From: Penicillium oxalicum
Taxonomy: Eukaryota; Ascomycota; Eurotiomycetes; Eurotiales; Aspergillaceae
DNA: 64,000 nucleotides
Reading direction: 5' to 3'
NCBI RefSeq assembly: GCF_001723175.1
Contig: NC_064650.1
Location: forward strand, 1,178,001 to 1,242,000
Shown here: piece by piece, positions 24,265 to 38,700 of the stretch
How positions within the stretch are numbered: the first letter of the stretch is position 1
Layout: every line of letters begins with the position of its first letter
Notes under the pieces: model-generated
Told to the model about the DNA's origin: nothing
What the model saw: the letters and a program-made list of their open reading frames with translations, nothing else
Databases searched by the model: none
Translations under genes and position numbers: made by a program

Positions 24265-25510
24265 CGTTTCAATGTCGGGAGGTTGAGTGTCTAGCGAGAG
24301 GTCGTCCAGTCGGACATGCCGTGATTCTTCAGACTTTCATACAGACTAGATCCAGCTAGAGGACCCCTGGGTGAGCCGGGCGTTCTGATCGAAGAGGTGA
24401 TGGAGGCGACAGCAGTGAATGGAGCGTACAAAGACAAAGGGCATCGCGGGAAGCTCGAAGCCTCTCGGTCACAACTGCTCCACTCGGGATTACCGCGCGC
24501 CTGGGTCAGGTGACTGCGGCAATCCACCATACGCTATTATCGATAAGGTCGGCCTATTGCCGATGGAACTTGATCCATGCAGCTGAGGCACCTGGCACAT
24601 CGAATCCATTCCGTTCCATTATTCCTTTATTAACATCAATCATTCTGTTCTTTTCTCTTTTCCTTGATAGAAAAGACCGCACTATACCCCTCTTTAGTTC
24701 TCATAAAATGTATTCATTGTCAATTTGAATGACCTTGAAGAATATTTGCATTGCCACCCTCCAAGAGTCCTCCGTTTTCGCTCATTGAACCGTCAAATGC
24801 ATGTTTATGACGATCCTATGGATTGTACACCCGTCAATAGCGACCAGAGAGCACCTGTTTCAAAAAGCAGCCGTGTGATTTGTACATAGAGTCATAGAGT
24901 GAAGATTCGAGTCTTTGATTATATAATCAGAATGTTTGAATTATGTCAAGTGAAGACTGTATAAAAGCAAGCCGAAACCTAATGACAGGAGAGGCCAAAA
25001 ATGTATAAGTAACAAAAACCGGAAAGCGATCGAATTCCACCACTGGTCGCAATCCATGTCAACTCCAAACAATAGATGAATTTTGACAGATGAATTGCCA
25101 CGCCAACCAAGAAAAAAAAATCTCTCACGCCCATAAAAAGTGAGGTCGTCTTCGTATTGACACGGGACCTCGATTTATTCACAGAGAAAGATAAACGCAA
25201 AAGATGAAGCAGACAGCACTGGCTGAAAAGACAAGAGAAGATAAGGGGATGATCAAATGAACAAAGAAACGAACAAGAAGAGTTGAAGACACAAAGAGCC
25301 AACCAACTTTGGGAGAAAAGAATAAAGGTCAAAAAGAGAAAAGCGTCAAAACAAACACCATTCCGAGGTTGATGTCAATCGCAATTGTTTGGTATCATCG
25401 CAAACGCCTTGTCGTAAATATCATTCTAGCCATACGCCCATTTTTCTAAATCAATGCATTGCTGGGGGTTCCGTGCTGACCAGGTCCTGCCCGGTGAGAT
25501 GAGCAGGAAC
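24265..25510. other. Intergenic region: sac3 upstream DNA and 3' end of the DUF2841 gene
   Basis: No gene is seen. The SAC3 promoter side (24265-24600) is GC-balanced. From 24600 to 25450 the DNA is AT-rich with runs of A/T, consistent with a long 3' UTR of the minus-strand DUF2841 gene. Open frames here have no recognised content. Confidence 0.5.
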
Positions 25511-27312
25511 CTAGACAGGGTGGGACAGAGTCAGCTCATTTGGGTGACCGATGGAGCCATTGCGGAATGGAAGGACCCGCTGGCCGGAGGGGTCCATGAG
25601 AGACTGTGCGTGAGGAGAGGTCATGTCATGCATTTGCGAGGCCGAGAGCATAGGCATGCTGTTGTACTGCATGGCTGGATGGGGCATACTCTGCGTCACA
25701 GTGGGGGCGCTGTAGTCCACGGGACTGAAGAGAATCTGTCGGAAGCTCGGGGTCCAAGCATCAAATTTTTGATCCGGCGAGGAGGTGCCAAAGGGTTGAG
25801 AGGTGGGAAAGTCAAAGACTGAGACATCGTGGGGACTGATCATTTCTGCCGTGACGGGGGTATTCATCATCGATTGTGAGAAGGAATCTGTGTATTGAGG
25901 CGGGGTGGCGTAGTAGTGTCGGTCTGACTGGGACATGTCGTAGCTCATAGACTGAGCCCCGGAGAAGCCGGCTGAGAGAGTTCGTGATGGGCCCATGGAC
26001 ATGGTGTCGATGGGGGTGGTCATGGAGGCCGCGTGGTCGACACTTGAGCTAGGGGTGAGGAGGCCCTCGTCGATCGGCTCGGGAGCCTCGACAGTAATAA
26101 CAGGAGCAGTGGCATCGTGAGTTTCTTCTTCCTCGTCACCCTTGGGGCTTGGGCCGCGGTTGGTGACATAGACGACCATGTTCTCATCTGTTCGTTGTCA
26201 GTGCCGTGAACTATGCTGATGTGAGCATGATTTGGCAATACATACCGACTTCACCGCGCTCAAAGCGCTCTTCCATCTTACGGACCCGCAGAATCTCGTA
26301 GATGATTTCAATGTGAGACGGGTGCTTTAGGCTGCGCTTTGTGTCTCCGGCGACCTCCTTGAGCTTGTCTGCGTTGGAATCTCTAATGTTGGCGCGAATG
26401 AGATAGATGAGCAGTTCGATGCGATCTGTTGCAATCACCATGTTTAGCGGAGGGGTTCTTTGGAGTTGAAATCGTCGAAGGCACTCACACTCTTTGCGGA
26501 GATGATCTGGCTCCTTGTGCATCACGCCCTCAGGCCACCAATCCGGCTTGGTCTTTTCAGGGTCGCCAGTGGTGCCAGGAGGAGATCCCGCTGGGGGCTT
26601 CCCTCCGTTGTAAGGGAATCGCACCTGCTTGCGGGGCTCGATGTGCTTGATGAAAGCCTTGGCGATCATCCGGCAGTTCAATTGCTGGAAGTGCTTCAGA
26701 GCGCTTTCGTAGTAGGCAGTGACCTTTTCCGTGTCACCGATTCGAAGGGGAGCCATCTCGTAGGAGCTACTGGTGGAGAGATCTTCGTTGTCGGAGACCG
26801 GGTCCGAGAGACGGCTTCCTTGACTCTGGGCGTTTGCACCACGGCGACGAACTCGGCGAGCTGACGAGGTTTTGATTGTGCCTAAAAGAAAAATGACATA
26901 ATTAGCATTGGACATACATTCTTCAGGAGGTCAAAGAGATTGAACTCACGGCGAATGGGTTGACAGTGACCAATGCGCTCCCCAAGAATTTCTAGGAAGT
27001 TTTGCTTGACCTCAGGAGTAAAGAGTGTGGCGCCTTGCTCTTTGATAGAAGCGGATTCATCCACCTTGATCTTACCCTCGTTATCAAGATAGATCATGGC
27101 GTAATGAGCAAATGGTGGGCGAGAAGGAGCAGGAGGATACGCCGGGGTCATCATGGGCTTCAAAATGTCAGACTTCGGGAACTCTCAAAGCAGGACTCAT
27201 TCTTGTCGCCAGTACTCACGGGAGCAACGTCCCATCCGGGAGGACCTTCATGCAATGCAGAAGCAGATCGCTTCATGGCACCATTTGTTGGGCTGAGCTT
27301 GTTGTAAACCAT
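25511..27312 (-). CDS. DUF2841 (YDR124W/AFUB_079030-like helical bundle) putative regulator, 5 exons
   Basis: Member of a fungal family of unknown biochemical role, whose domain is named after a subtelomeric hrmA-associated-cluster protein and yeast YDR124W. Exons on -: 27312-27220, 27157-26950, 26881-26489, 26425-26246, 26187-25511; 516 residues, all junction phases agree. The N-terminal part (FAHYAMIYLDNEGKIKVDES, then LGERIGHCQPIRR) precedes a basic, possibly nuclear-localising stretch (ARRVRRRGAN). The helical bundle contains the family hallmark PDWWPEGVMHKEPDHLRKE followed by RIELLIYLIRANIRD. The C-terminal 200 residues are Ser/Gln/Met/Pro-rich and disordered, like a transcription activation region. 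It might be a transcriptional regulator; that is inference. Its upstream side borders a 20.8 kb stretch with no convincing gene, so its regulatory region could be very long. Confidence 0.87.
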
Positions 27313-30300
27313 TTTGTCGAGACCGAAGACCACACAGCGATAGGGCAGAATCTAGCCTGGGATGGGAGGGTATATGCTAGATTTCACGCTGTCGCTATCG
27401 GCAGCTAAGCGCAGTTGTTCAAATTGTGAACTCGAAGCAGTACAAACTCGCTGCTTCTTTGCCTGGGCTATTGAAGAAGAGGAGGTCTTTCTTTATAACT
27501 CGCGGCGGCAGTGAAAAGGAACTATAGTTGAGCCACAGTCAGCCCGGAAATTCTTGCCTCGAGTTAAAAGCAACGAAATGCCCAGCCATCATCGATTGTT
27601 TGCCATCGGAACAACGGCCACAGATCCGCGCCAGGGCAAGGCCAAGCTTATTGCAAATAGGACGGCAATGGGAACCATGAGGGGAATCGAGAACAAAAGA
27701 GCGTACCGTAACGAATGATAAATGAGTGGAAACGCTGTTCACAGCCAGCAGAGGGATGCCGATGCGGAAGAGAAGCCGTTGGTTTCAGTGAACAAGGCTA
27801 ATTCCGATGATGGACTGCGGCAAACGAAACTTCAGTCGACGTTGCTACAGCTGAATTGCAATTGGAACTCCAAGAGATCGAATAGTCGGGTTGTAAATAG
27901 AATGGCCGAGCCGATCACGAATGTTGGATGCACTAGAAGTCGAGTAGGAGTATGGACGACGAGCTTAGACCAAGTGGACCAGAGTGGGTTGGAATGGTAG
28001 ACGAGATGTTGTGTGCAAAGATGACTATGTTTCCACTGAGTGTATGTGTGAATGAAGCTTGCTTTGTGATGCTTTCAAGAGCAAAGCAATAGAAAGGCAA
28101 TGAGGTTTGAAATTCTTGACTTGTCAATCGCAAACTTTGAGGAGGGAGACGGTGATATTTCAACTTGCGCGCCATCGAGGGTGATCAGGGCAGATCTCGC
28201 GAATGCGCTTTTTTTTCTTATTTTATTTTTATGATCACACAGTCCATCTCCCGTCCTGTAAAAGGGTAATTCATTTATTCTTTAAAACAAAAGATCTGGA
28301 ATCCACAAAGTACAAAACCACTTAATGAACAACACGCTCAAGTAAAGCCGCGCCACAGTTTGAAGCTAGGATGATCCCTGAGATGTCAGAGCAGCCGGGG
28401 GATCCCCGACAAGTGACAGAGGCTAGTATGTTGGGAACGGAAAAAATGAATTTTTATTTTCACAAGAAAAACGGAAAAAGAAATAAAGAAAACGGGCCAA
28501 AGTACCCAGGTCGAGATTCGGCAATGTCCAGTAAGATCCGTAATTGGGAATCTGGCCCGAAGAGGTTAGTTCCTGGAGCCTCTTGGCTACAGTGTTTTTT
28601 TTATTTCTATAATTTCTTTTTCTAATGGGGAAAGATTTCTTTTTCTCGTTTAAGTCATGTCGAGCCATAAACGCACGGCGAGACACGGTGGAGGCGGCCA
28701 TGCAGCTGTGGTGGGCATCCCCAATCAGGCAGAGGGGCACTGACCTCATCGGCCAATAGTCTAGTGACAACCCCAGCAAAAGCAACCATGAGACTGGCGA
28801 AAGGGTACCAACGACGCCTGTGAACAAAGTCCTCATTTCCCGATTTGATACTGACCCCAGTTTAGTTGGCCTCACTATCTGTAGATCTCCATCACCTTTC
28901 CCACAACTCCGTAGCGTGCGGGAGTCACCCATGGGGACAAGAGTACATCTACACTTTCTGTTCCGTCTTCCAAATCTTTCGAATCGCGCAAGTGATGACG
29001 AGCGCACAGTACTTCTGTCCCTATTTTTGTCGAACCTGTGATTGTGTAGGAAGAAAAAGCAAGCCATAGAAGCCTTTCTCTGCCTTTCCCCAAGCATATC
29101 TACAATGAGTGGACTGAAGCTCTGGACGCAATGATCGGCTTCCTCTTGCTGAATCTGTCACTCCCATGGACTCTTCACGAAGATCGGAGACTTCTCCGCC
29201 CGAAGATTCAATCACTTGCATCATCTCCTGCTATGACGATGCGCTCCCCTTTTACGAAGGATCTGTCGTCCCAAGATAATGTAGTGAATCGTGACAGATC
29301 CCGAATGACCGCCAGACAAGACCAATGCCGAGTGTCCATCCACGTGTCAAGTAAATTACTCTGTTTGTCCCAGGCGGGGGTTGGGAAGTGACAAACATTT
29401 GCTAGTGTGCATTCTTTCCGTCGGCAACCCGAGGAACAGCTAGTCTGGCCTGGTCATGGGGGGAGGAAGCAGAAGAATTCCTCATCACGTCCAGTGGTGG
29501 GGAGATTGAAGTAGCATCAAATTCACCAGTTCAAGGGCACTCGAGGCCCCCGCCGGAACATTCTTGACGGGTGCCGGACAAAGCGGGATGAAGCGCGCGG
29601 GTCCCCGTCGTCTGCGCAAACCAGGGAATGATTTCTTTGTTTGTTAGCAATCCTTGTAGACCATCCTGCAACCCTGGTTGCTGTCGTTCATACTGGAGCC
29701 AAGTTATGATCTTATTTACTTCCAACAGATCCCGGCCCTGCCCGATGGTAACTTGGTCAGGACCTGCGTCGACAAAGTACGTCTTTGCGGGCAGATCGGG
29801 GCAACGAACCCTACCAGTCACTTTTTCAAAGATCGATGAACATGGATTTGCTGCGCAGAATCGTATCAAGAACTCCGATAGATTTTCTCTTGTCTCGAGA
29901 GTGTTCCAGCATTTATCGGGAGGAACCCGGATGACCTAGGTCATGGTACTTTGAGGTCCGTATCCAAGAGTCCTGGTCGAGTGTCCCAGGAGGGCTACGG
30001 GCTTAGTGTCCTTTTCGCGATTGGTTGGTGATGAAGTATTTGAGAATTGCCGAATTTGGTATTTTTTGGTGAGATTCCAATTTTTTTTTTCTCTTTTCTG
30101 GCTATCAGAATTACATAATGTTCGAGACCACCCGTGTGATTCTCCTGTCAGATCCAAGCCCCGCCTTCATAGGAAGATTGGCGGTCCCGAAAAGCCTTTC
30201 ACAGCCGTGTGAACGAGATTGTCAATTGCACGAGATCGCCGAGAGAGAGAGAGAGAAAGAGTTTTTGGTAACAGTCTGCGTCAGCACTCAATTGAAGATT

Positions 30301-31152
30301 ACAATATGATGATGGAAGAATTGCACTGGAGGCTTATTGAGTTCAGGAGAGGAGAAGGCCGTCTTGCCCTCTTTTGCCTTGTACCCAAATCTCCAGCAAT
30401 CGAGTGGCTACGGTCATGGGTATCGTCCGAGCTTCGATCGCCCGGATCTGAGCGTCCAGTGATTCCGGGCGCTAGAGCGGCTGTAGGGGCCCCGGCCTCC
30501 AATGAGCGAGCGTAATTCCAAACGAGGCTGGCGAACTGACTCGAGTCCGGATCTCCTGGGAGGCGATGATTTGGGACCAACTTCCCAAGGTACCGTTAGA
30601 GCAAGACCCAACACCCTGGACCCGGGGATGTCAAAGGATCATCCGCAGTTAGGGCTTCCCGTGAGCCGTGAAGGGCCGCTGGTGAGGTTTGAGCCAAACA
30701 GGAATCGGCCAGTTGAGGTCATCTTTGATCTCAAATCGGCGGCGCTTCTTTACTCATTGGAGTGTATTCATCGCTTATTCTTTCAACGGACTGGACTTGT
30801 CAGTGGGCTGTGAAGAGTGGGCGAGAGAGAGAGAGTGTGTGTGTGCGTGTGCGTTTTGTGTCGAGGCCTGAGAAGGTTTCCGTCTGGACTCGTATTGGGG
30901 TTCCTGCGATCCCGCTGGCCTAAAAGGGGCCTTGCAGAGAGGGCAGAGGGCAAATGTACCACGGCATGTCCGTGTAGGGATTGTGCCTATGTATGCCAAT
31001 CTACAAGATGCACATCTTCAGCTGCGGTATCAAGTCAGATCTCTTCATGGAATCGTGTTCTCTCTCAAGGCAGCCCCAGGGCCGCCGGGATAAAGTTCGC
31101 AGCTCGAGTCGAGACTTCTCGGAAATGGCGAGCGCCTGCGTCAATCCCCCCT

Positions 31153-31172
31153 CCCCCCCCCCCCCCCCCCCC
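31153..31172. repeat. C20 homopolymer
   Basis: Twenty consecutive C preceded by C6 and a single T. It is one of fifteen G/C homopolymers of ten or more bases in the window, all outside coding exons. Confidence 0.9.
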
Positions 31173-34100
31173 TGAGATCAGACCGGGTCACATTGCCTTT
31201 GAAGCTGCCCATATCGGGATATTCATGCCTCCTTGAGGTGCGATCGAGATGAGCTTGATGATGAGAAACGAACAAAAGCACAGCTATGGGCCTCGGATCC
31301 ACGGTCTGGCCACGTAATACGGATCAATGTGAATTTCTATCAGGGAAGATTTCGGTGTCATCTCGAAGCCACTTGCGAACCAATGGCTAATATTAAACGA
31401 ATCGAGAGTCTGTGGTACTCCACAGTCCCGCACACTTCAGGGGGAAGAGAGATTAGGACGGGTTACGGGAAGGCTTCCCTGATGAAGATTTCAAAAGTAC
31501 AGGCACCTGATTCCCCGCTTCTGTGTAGGCTCAAGCCCTAGTACTTGTACTTTGTCCCCCGATCCGGATAGGAATATCCTCTCTTTTTTTTTCTTCTCTT
31601 TGCTTTTTATTTTCCCACCGTCATCGATCAAGGTCCAAAGGGAGATGCCGCTTGCTCAATAACCCTCCCCAGGACCGAGCTCCACATGTCTGGTCACGTC
31701 TTGCTAGTATCGGCTAGCTCCGGTACTTTATTGTGCGGCCCGAGCAATCTTGCGCCTGACCTGAAAGGATCTGGATCGGATTGCCCTGTGTGAACGAACA
31801 GAGCATAGAAGTGCCCCGTTGTCTGAGCTTGTCTCTCCCATTATAGAACTGGCGAGTGTACCTCTTGATCATGGCAGCTGAATGCAGTATAGATGACGGT
31901 CTTTATGGACCGACAGAACAGAGCTTCACCAGCTTTTTTTTTTGTTTGTTTTTCTTTTTGATGAGCTTTGTCCCTGGCTCAATTGAATTCGAAATATTTC
32001 AGCTGAACGACGGTAAATCACTGTCATCAATGCTCGTCAATTCTAAGACTACAGTCACGATCAGGCGCTGGAAGAAAGCTTCACCAAACGCAAGTGGAAG
32101 TGTTCATCAATCTGTATTTAAGAGGATCTCCAGAGACTAGTAGGATACTCCACCATAGTACTCCCGGTGGAATGCATTCTCAAGGGGGTAGATGACCAGG
32201 GTCTGTCCAATCTAAAACGCCCGCCTAGGGACATTCGCATTGCCCCGAGCAGCGGTTCATTAGAGGGTGTTTTATCATCATGGTGGAATTGCGTCCAGCA
32301 AAAGAGCACTTGGTGGCTGTAGCCTAAGATAGTCGGCCAGCTGACTGACGGATGATCTTCACGAGGTTGTTTGATATTGGTCACCTTTGCCCGATCAAGG
32401 ATATGTGTCTGCAGTAGTGGTGGTGGTATGAATCGCAAAGGACAAGCTTGATATCACCAAGCTGCAGGAACAATTTGTCAGGCCCCCACTGCACGCTGAG
32501 TAGTACAGGTCACTGACTGAACTATGGGCGCAGTGCAAAGGACTCGATCCGAGTACTTCTTTCATGCACCAAGACTCGGTCGCTCTTTTGACCGCTGGCC
32601 TTTTTTCTTTTCTCGTCAAAGCTGAGTGCCCTTTTGGCCATCCCGTGCATCATGGTAAAGCAAACCATTGCCTGAGTAGTTGGAGCCGAGATGGATTTTG
32701 GGGCCTCTGGAGCCGGGAGAGGTGCTTCCATCGACTGTAACATACTGCTGGCAGGCGTCAAAAAGTTCATGGAGTATTTGGCAATCAAGAGAAATCCATC
32801 ACATAGGCAGTCGGGGACTCGGGCTACAACCATCAATTCTAACGATTGTTCAAAGGCAGAGGTATCGGCCTCTTGTCCCTTCATTCCGGGGTCCAGGCCA
32901 GTCTGACTTCCGTGTGGTCAAGATCTATTTTGACAGCCGTATGAACGGATCCTTGAAATGACCGGTTTGAGGGTGAAACTGGACTTGTGATGCGGGCAAC
33001 GTCAGTTTCCCACCCCTGAATGTAATCTTGGACGTGAACAGGGAGCGTGAAAAGGGTACTGCAGCACTTCAACTGGTGATCTAGAGAGAGAATAATCAAC
33101 CGGTGAACTCCCGGCCACTAAACCAACTACCAGGTCACTTGCAGACACTAATTCATCGTCCGCGAGTTCCTTTGGGAGGGGCAGGCCGTTTTGTTTAGAC
33201 AAGGTGACATTCAAAGTGGCGGGTGTATCCACCAGGCTAAACCAAGTGGTTCTTCCCTGTCACCCCCGATTAGTCCGAGAAAAACATGATCTACACTATA
33301 CTAATGCCATGAGTCGCATCAATAGCGCTCCCGGGTCGGAGGATTCTTTCTTGACTTGATTGGCAATGGCTGGACACCTCAGGCCTTGAGTTCCCCCCAC
33401 ACCCCCCCCCCCCATTTCTAGTTTGTAACGTTCCTTCAAGCGAACAAGGGAGCGCTACTCACGACAATAACGACAGGTGGACCTGTGGTGGGCTCTCTCT
33501 TTGCTGAGAGGGGGGTTTTTTTCTCCTATCCGATCCACGATACGTACGTGTAGTGAGTTACTATTGCAGTGCACTATTGCTCTTGTTCCAGTCTAGGTTT
33601 CTTACTCCTTCTACCCCATCTACTAGGCTAACTGACCACTGACCAAATCCCAGTGACACCACCACCACGCTCCCTGTAGACGACCCACGTCAACGGCCGC
33701 CGGGACCCCCAATCACTCCAGATCCATCATCCCCGTCCCGTCTGGCCCAGTCGCGCGACCGGATGTACGCGCTGGCAATTCGATCACCGCCCAGTCCATC
33801 CCGTTGGCAAATTGCTTTTTGCGGGTGACTGTCGAGTCTATTCGTTTCCAGGCTGCTTAAACTACTGCACCTCTTGCAGGCAGAGAGGATGCGCGAGCTG
33901 GTCCAACCTCGAGCCGGGACAAAATCTATGCACTTTCTCGATAGTCACTGAGATGATTGACATGGACAAAGGAAAATGATCTACACATTGTGAGAGACTT
34001 TGTCGGCCGAACCGAAGCCTGATCACTAGATAAGTAGCTAGGTAAGGTACGTTAGAGGTGATCCATGACCTATTTAAGTGAATGGGGTAAAGAGGAGATG

Positions 34101-35157
34101 CTTTTCTAGATTATATATTTGAGGTACATTTAATTCTGCGGTGGCAATCAAACGAAAGTCCAGATTTTGTTTTTTCCCCTGCTGTTAGGCAACTGCTAAC
34201 GTATGTGGGTTTCCTTCTCAGAAAAGACTTTCTCTCGATGTCGGTAGGTCCGGGATGGGCAACGCAAAACATGCAGTATCCTCCTGTGAATGCATCACGC
34301 ATCTCGCGTTCTTCATGCGGTCGTGGAAGAGATGCAGGCAGCTACTACCGAGGGATACTGGACTCGATGCATTTCCAAGAAAAGGAAAAAAAGTTTTCAA
34401 TCAATAGAGCCAAGCCACACGTGGCTTAGCCACTTCTCGGAAAATGACCATGGATGTTGAGCAGTCTTCAGCTGAAATGTGCTTTTGATCGTGTAGGTTT
34501 TGCACCTATTGGTGTTCATATTGACAAGACAAGCCATGCAAGTTCATCTGGTAAGTACATATGATCGGGTAGCCTGACATATTGATACTTTTATCCCATC
34601 TGAATGGGCTACCTGAATCAAATCGCCACCGTAGCTTTGGCCTGATCACAGTACAGCAATACGCGGAGAAAGAAAGATTCTATTCAAATGCGTCATACTA
34701 GTCTTCCTTTTTCCCCTTTCCATAAAGCACGTACTACGGACTACGTGTGCTTAGTATTACCACTGGTAAAAGTGTCGAGTAGTGTGCATATGTACCAAGG
34801 ACTCCGCCCAACACCGCACATCCGCCACTCTCGTTCCAGTGAGAGCTGACCGCCCATGCGTGCCGATCATTGGCCGAGCGGGTGCATGAGTCTCCGGGGA
34901 TGATCCCTGAAACGTTTCAGCATGACATATATGCCATTCGCCAGGATGTAGGTCATTTTCTTTTCCCCGGCGATCTGGTGGACGTGACTATTCTTGGTCC
35001 CGGGGGCGGATTGTGGGTTTGATTTGAAGGCGTGTCAGTGTGGCTGGGGGCTAGAACGTATATTCACAGCGGAGTTGGGGAGGTCTGCATTGGCCAGTTG
35101 ATGGGTGAGAGTAAATTCTAGGTCCAGCGGAAAGAGAGTCGCCGACGCAAGAGCATG

Positions 35158-35200
<43 letters not shown>
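35158..35200. repeat. (CA)6(GA)16 compound microsatellite
   Basis: Six CA units run directly into about sixteen AG units without interruption. No gene is nearby. Confidence 0.95.
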
Positions 35201-35202
<2 letters not shown>

Positions 35203-35736
35203 GAGAAATATAGAAGATTTGTGTTGTGGGTGGGGTGGCTAGTTGGAAACTTGAGAAAAGGTGGTGAGGTCGGGTTCAAAGGACAATTAGTTGCACCACT
35301 CAGTACTTACCATGTAGTAATTCACCAAGTAAGAAAATAAGTACTAAGTAGCAATGGGTCCAGCTGAAAGGACTTTGCCTCTACGGCAAATCACTACTAT
35401 AATGTGGCATCAGGAAAAATAATCTGCACAACCTCGTTCGGTTAATTGATGAGAGGACCTCGAGCTCAAACTCAAGCTCGCCCTCAACCCCACCATCACT
35501 GGATGGTCCTGATTTACTCGACTCGAAACTTACAACTCACTCCCGTCACCGCAAACTGCTCTGCCGCCCGGCGTGACCCCCTCCCTCTATTCCCAAAATG
35601 GAGTTCGCAGAATGAGTACCGAAACCGGAATCGTGCCGGGCTTATTCGGCCATCCGCACATCGTGATGCAATTACCCTGAAACCCAGAAACATGATCGAC
35701 TGTCTAAACTCGAAACGGTCCCGGCGATGCAAAGAC

Positions 35737-35761
35737 GGGGGGGGGGGGGGGGGGGGGGGGG
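35737..35761. repeat. G25 homopolymer
   Basis: The longest G run in the window. Its true length could differ because polymerases slip on such tracts; it could form G-quadruplexes. Confidence 0.85.
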
Positions 35762-38700
35762 CGTGGGCGATCATGCCGGATATAAACCTGGAACGAGCAG
35801 CCTGGTGACAGCGGGCGCCGACAGAGGAACCCAGTCGTGTGGATTGTGGATTCGTAGTGGATGATGGAAGTGTGCTCGAGAATCTTGTGGGTTTGTGGGT
35901 GGTGGTGAGGGAGCAAACAGAAGAAAGAAGAGAGACTGGTTGAGTTGATGATGGGGGCTTACAGACAGGGGCGTTTGAGTGGACCACTCAGGCTTGATGG
36001 TATGATTTTAGCTTGATCTCGCTGCACTGTGAAACAAAGAACAGAACGCCGTGGCTCGACCTGGCTCGCAAGATATTGTTTGCTGTTATACTATGGCGGG
36101 ACGCTTGACGCTGAAAACTCCCCCTTCCGTCACTTGATCCCATGGTCTGGTAGCGAATAGAAAGTGAAAGAGTTACCGTCCTCCGCCATTTCTGGTGCGC
36201 TTGTCTTCGCAGACCAAACAACTCGCAATTGACAGGCTCTAGATATCCTCGTAGCCCCCCTCTTCTCTCCAACTCAAGTATGAGCACCCGCAAGGCGCTA
36301 GTTCCTGGCCTGTCGGGGGTGGTTGAGAGGAGTCCTCCCAGTCGATGACTGAGTAGTGAATACTACCGTTTGATGACAGATGCTCACCGGTCTCCAGTGT
36401 CCCGGTCACTGCCAGGGAAACGTACTTCTGAGCTGCTGCTTACAGTATCTCCAAAGACCTGTCCAGTGGCTGCAAACTCTTTGATGCACATTTCAAATCA
36501 TCGAGTATCCCGATTGGAAAAAAAAAGAGGGAATGCCATCACTCCTGGTCCAAGGCCAGCCCTTCCATTGCCCGACTTAGTTCACTAATGCGAAGAAAAG
36601 GAGACATGCACAGAAGTGCAGGTCCAACACGGCATTGAAAGTACGAGTTACCTATTCCGTGGCCCTCGAACACGCGCCGGCACATCGCCATGCGGACGAC
36701 AGAGTAGATCTCGCGCCGAATTGGCTAAAGAAAAGAAAGGGAAAAAAAAGAGGTGAGGAGGACACAAAAGTCCTCTTCCAAGCTTTACAAGTCAGAGTTC
36801 CAGGCCCTGTCAATAGACAAGGTGACGAAACAGCCTGGTTGACCCTCATTTGGGCCTTCTCATAAAAGTTTTCATAGAGACATTAGGGCTTCTCGTCTAC
36901 CGAAGGTTACGATTGGCATAAACACGGAGGGTGGCTGAGATACCCAAATCTCCCCGAGAGACAAAAAAGGCTATCGTTTGCTGGTTCTGACAATTTGACT
37001 TCTCTGAGAGATGGATGGCACCGGACTTTAATTGATTTCTCGGGACAAAATGTCAGACGGTCCAGTGAGGCACCGATGGGCCCATGCGCCGGAAGGACAG
37101 CAAGGTTACTACCGGGCACAAGATCGATGAATGAGAGCCTGCGATCCAGGCCAGATCGGCTGCGTGCTCGATCGGATGATGTCACAATATCCCACGCCTC
37201 AGGACCATCCAGATCGGTGGGTGACACAAGATTGAGTTTGAGAGTTTGAAGACTGGGTGTTTTGCGGCACTGGCAGAGGCGCTCAGCAGGGGAGGAACCT
37301 TCCGTGAAGGAGGAAGGGAGAGAGGGGAAGTGAGCAGATCAAGAGAGGGGGACGTATGAAAGGAGGTTTGAGCACGAGTTTTTTTGGAACCTTCGTGGAC
37401 CTAGAACCATCCGCCATCCCACAGAGAAGGGGATCGAGCGGCTGGTCATCTGGGCAGTCCACACCGTGAGTGTCCCAGGTGGCTCTCTGGCGTGTTCCTT
37501 AGAGGGCCCGACAGCGCAGAGCCTATGAGGAACAGGTGATCGGAGGACTCTCACTGGCGGTAGTCGAAAAACCTTCAGCGGTTCTTTTGAACGGCCCACC
37601 ATCCGCCGGTGGGCCTGGACTCTGGGCGAGACGCAACACCCTGACGGGGGACGGGTACGCTATTGGGGGCACTGACCAGTCCGTCCAACGCCCTGAGAAG
37701 CCACGGCGGAGCCCGGGGATGACGGACCGGGGCGACTAACGCTGTCAGAACCCGCTGCCACGACTCGCAAGCGCACCGACCACCTTTCCCACCCCACCTT
37801 CCGTGCTCGCCGCCCGCCGCTAGAGTCGAGAACGGGCAAATCATCACCAAATAGCGTGACCCTCTGGGACTTTTGACAGGACAAACCATTCAATATGGGT
37901 CCGCTCGACGGAGGTTACGTTCCTCCTCAGGGCCCCCCTCTCTCTCTTTCCCTTTTTCGCGTCCCTTGAGCGGGCCGAGTTGGTCGGACTTTGTGCTGTG
38001 AGCATTACTATGTCAAACAACGTGGACGTATCGCGATCGATCGAGGACGTTTCGTATTGCGGTGTGACTTTGAGGTCTGTTCTCAATATTCGTCTCCCAG
38101 AATTTTTAAAAAAAGGCCGAGCTGGTAGACTTGAAGTACAGACCAAAAGCCATCTTTTTACAAAAAAAAAAACCGATGGAACGATCTCCCGGGGCTGATT
38201 GACCGCGTTGTTTTCTGTTCAAGGGGGATGAACGTGACTGAAAGTAGACCGTGGGCTGGAAGTTCACAAGCCACGGTCCATGACAAATACCAAGGTACGG
38301 GACGCCCGACACTTTGGAGACTATGTTCCAAGAACGCTTGAAAGTTTGGATGAGCACCACGATATTGGAACACGGTGGAGTCACTGGTCGATCTGGCCAA
38401 AGTCAAACCCATTCTGCAAATATCCTTGAACGCAGCCGATGATGGATTTTTCTTTTCGGCAAAGCACCTTTGCACTATACTATGATCGAGTCACTAGTAG
38501 AATTGGGCATTCACATATAACACCAGAGATCGCGGCTCAGGAGCTATTCACGCTTTTTCCAGCGCCGTGAACGTCGTGTTCTCCCGAACTTGGCTACCGC
38601 CTGATTCGTCGCACCACCCGTGAGTATTCCCAAGCAAGTCCGTCAATCGAGACCAAAGTACCACCCCTTTTGGTCGTACCCCCATCCGCCTTTCCGGTCT

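Noticed and set aside
28423..29097. Minus-strand ORF of 224 codons starting with ATG
   Set aside because: Composition is Arg/Phe/Ser-rich with no domain, its 3' half is A/T-rich simple sequence, and such an ORF is expected by chance in 20 kb over six frames.
32522..32884. Minus-strand ORF of 120 codons with fairly protein-like composition
   Set aside because: No recognised family, no linked exons, and length is compatible with chance.
37540..37900. GC-rich patch with overlapping ORFs on both strands
   Set aside because: Both strands stay open only because stop codons are rare in GC-rich DNA; neither translation resembles a protein.
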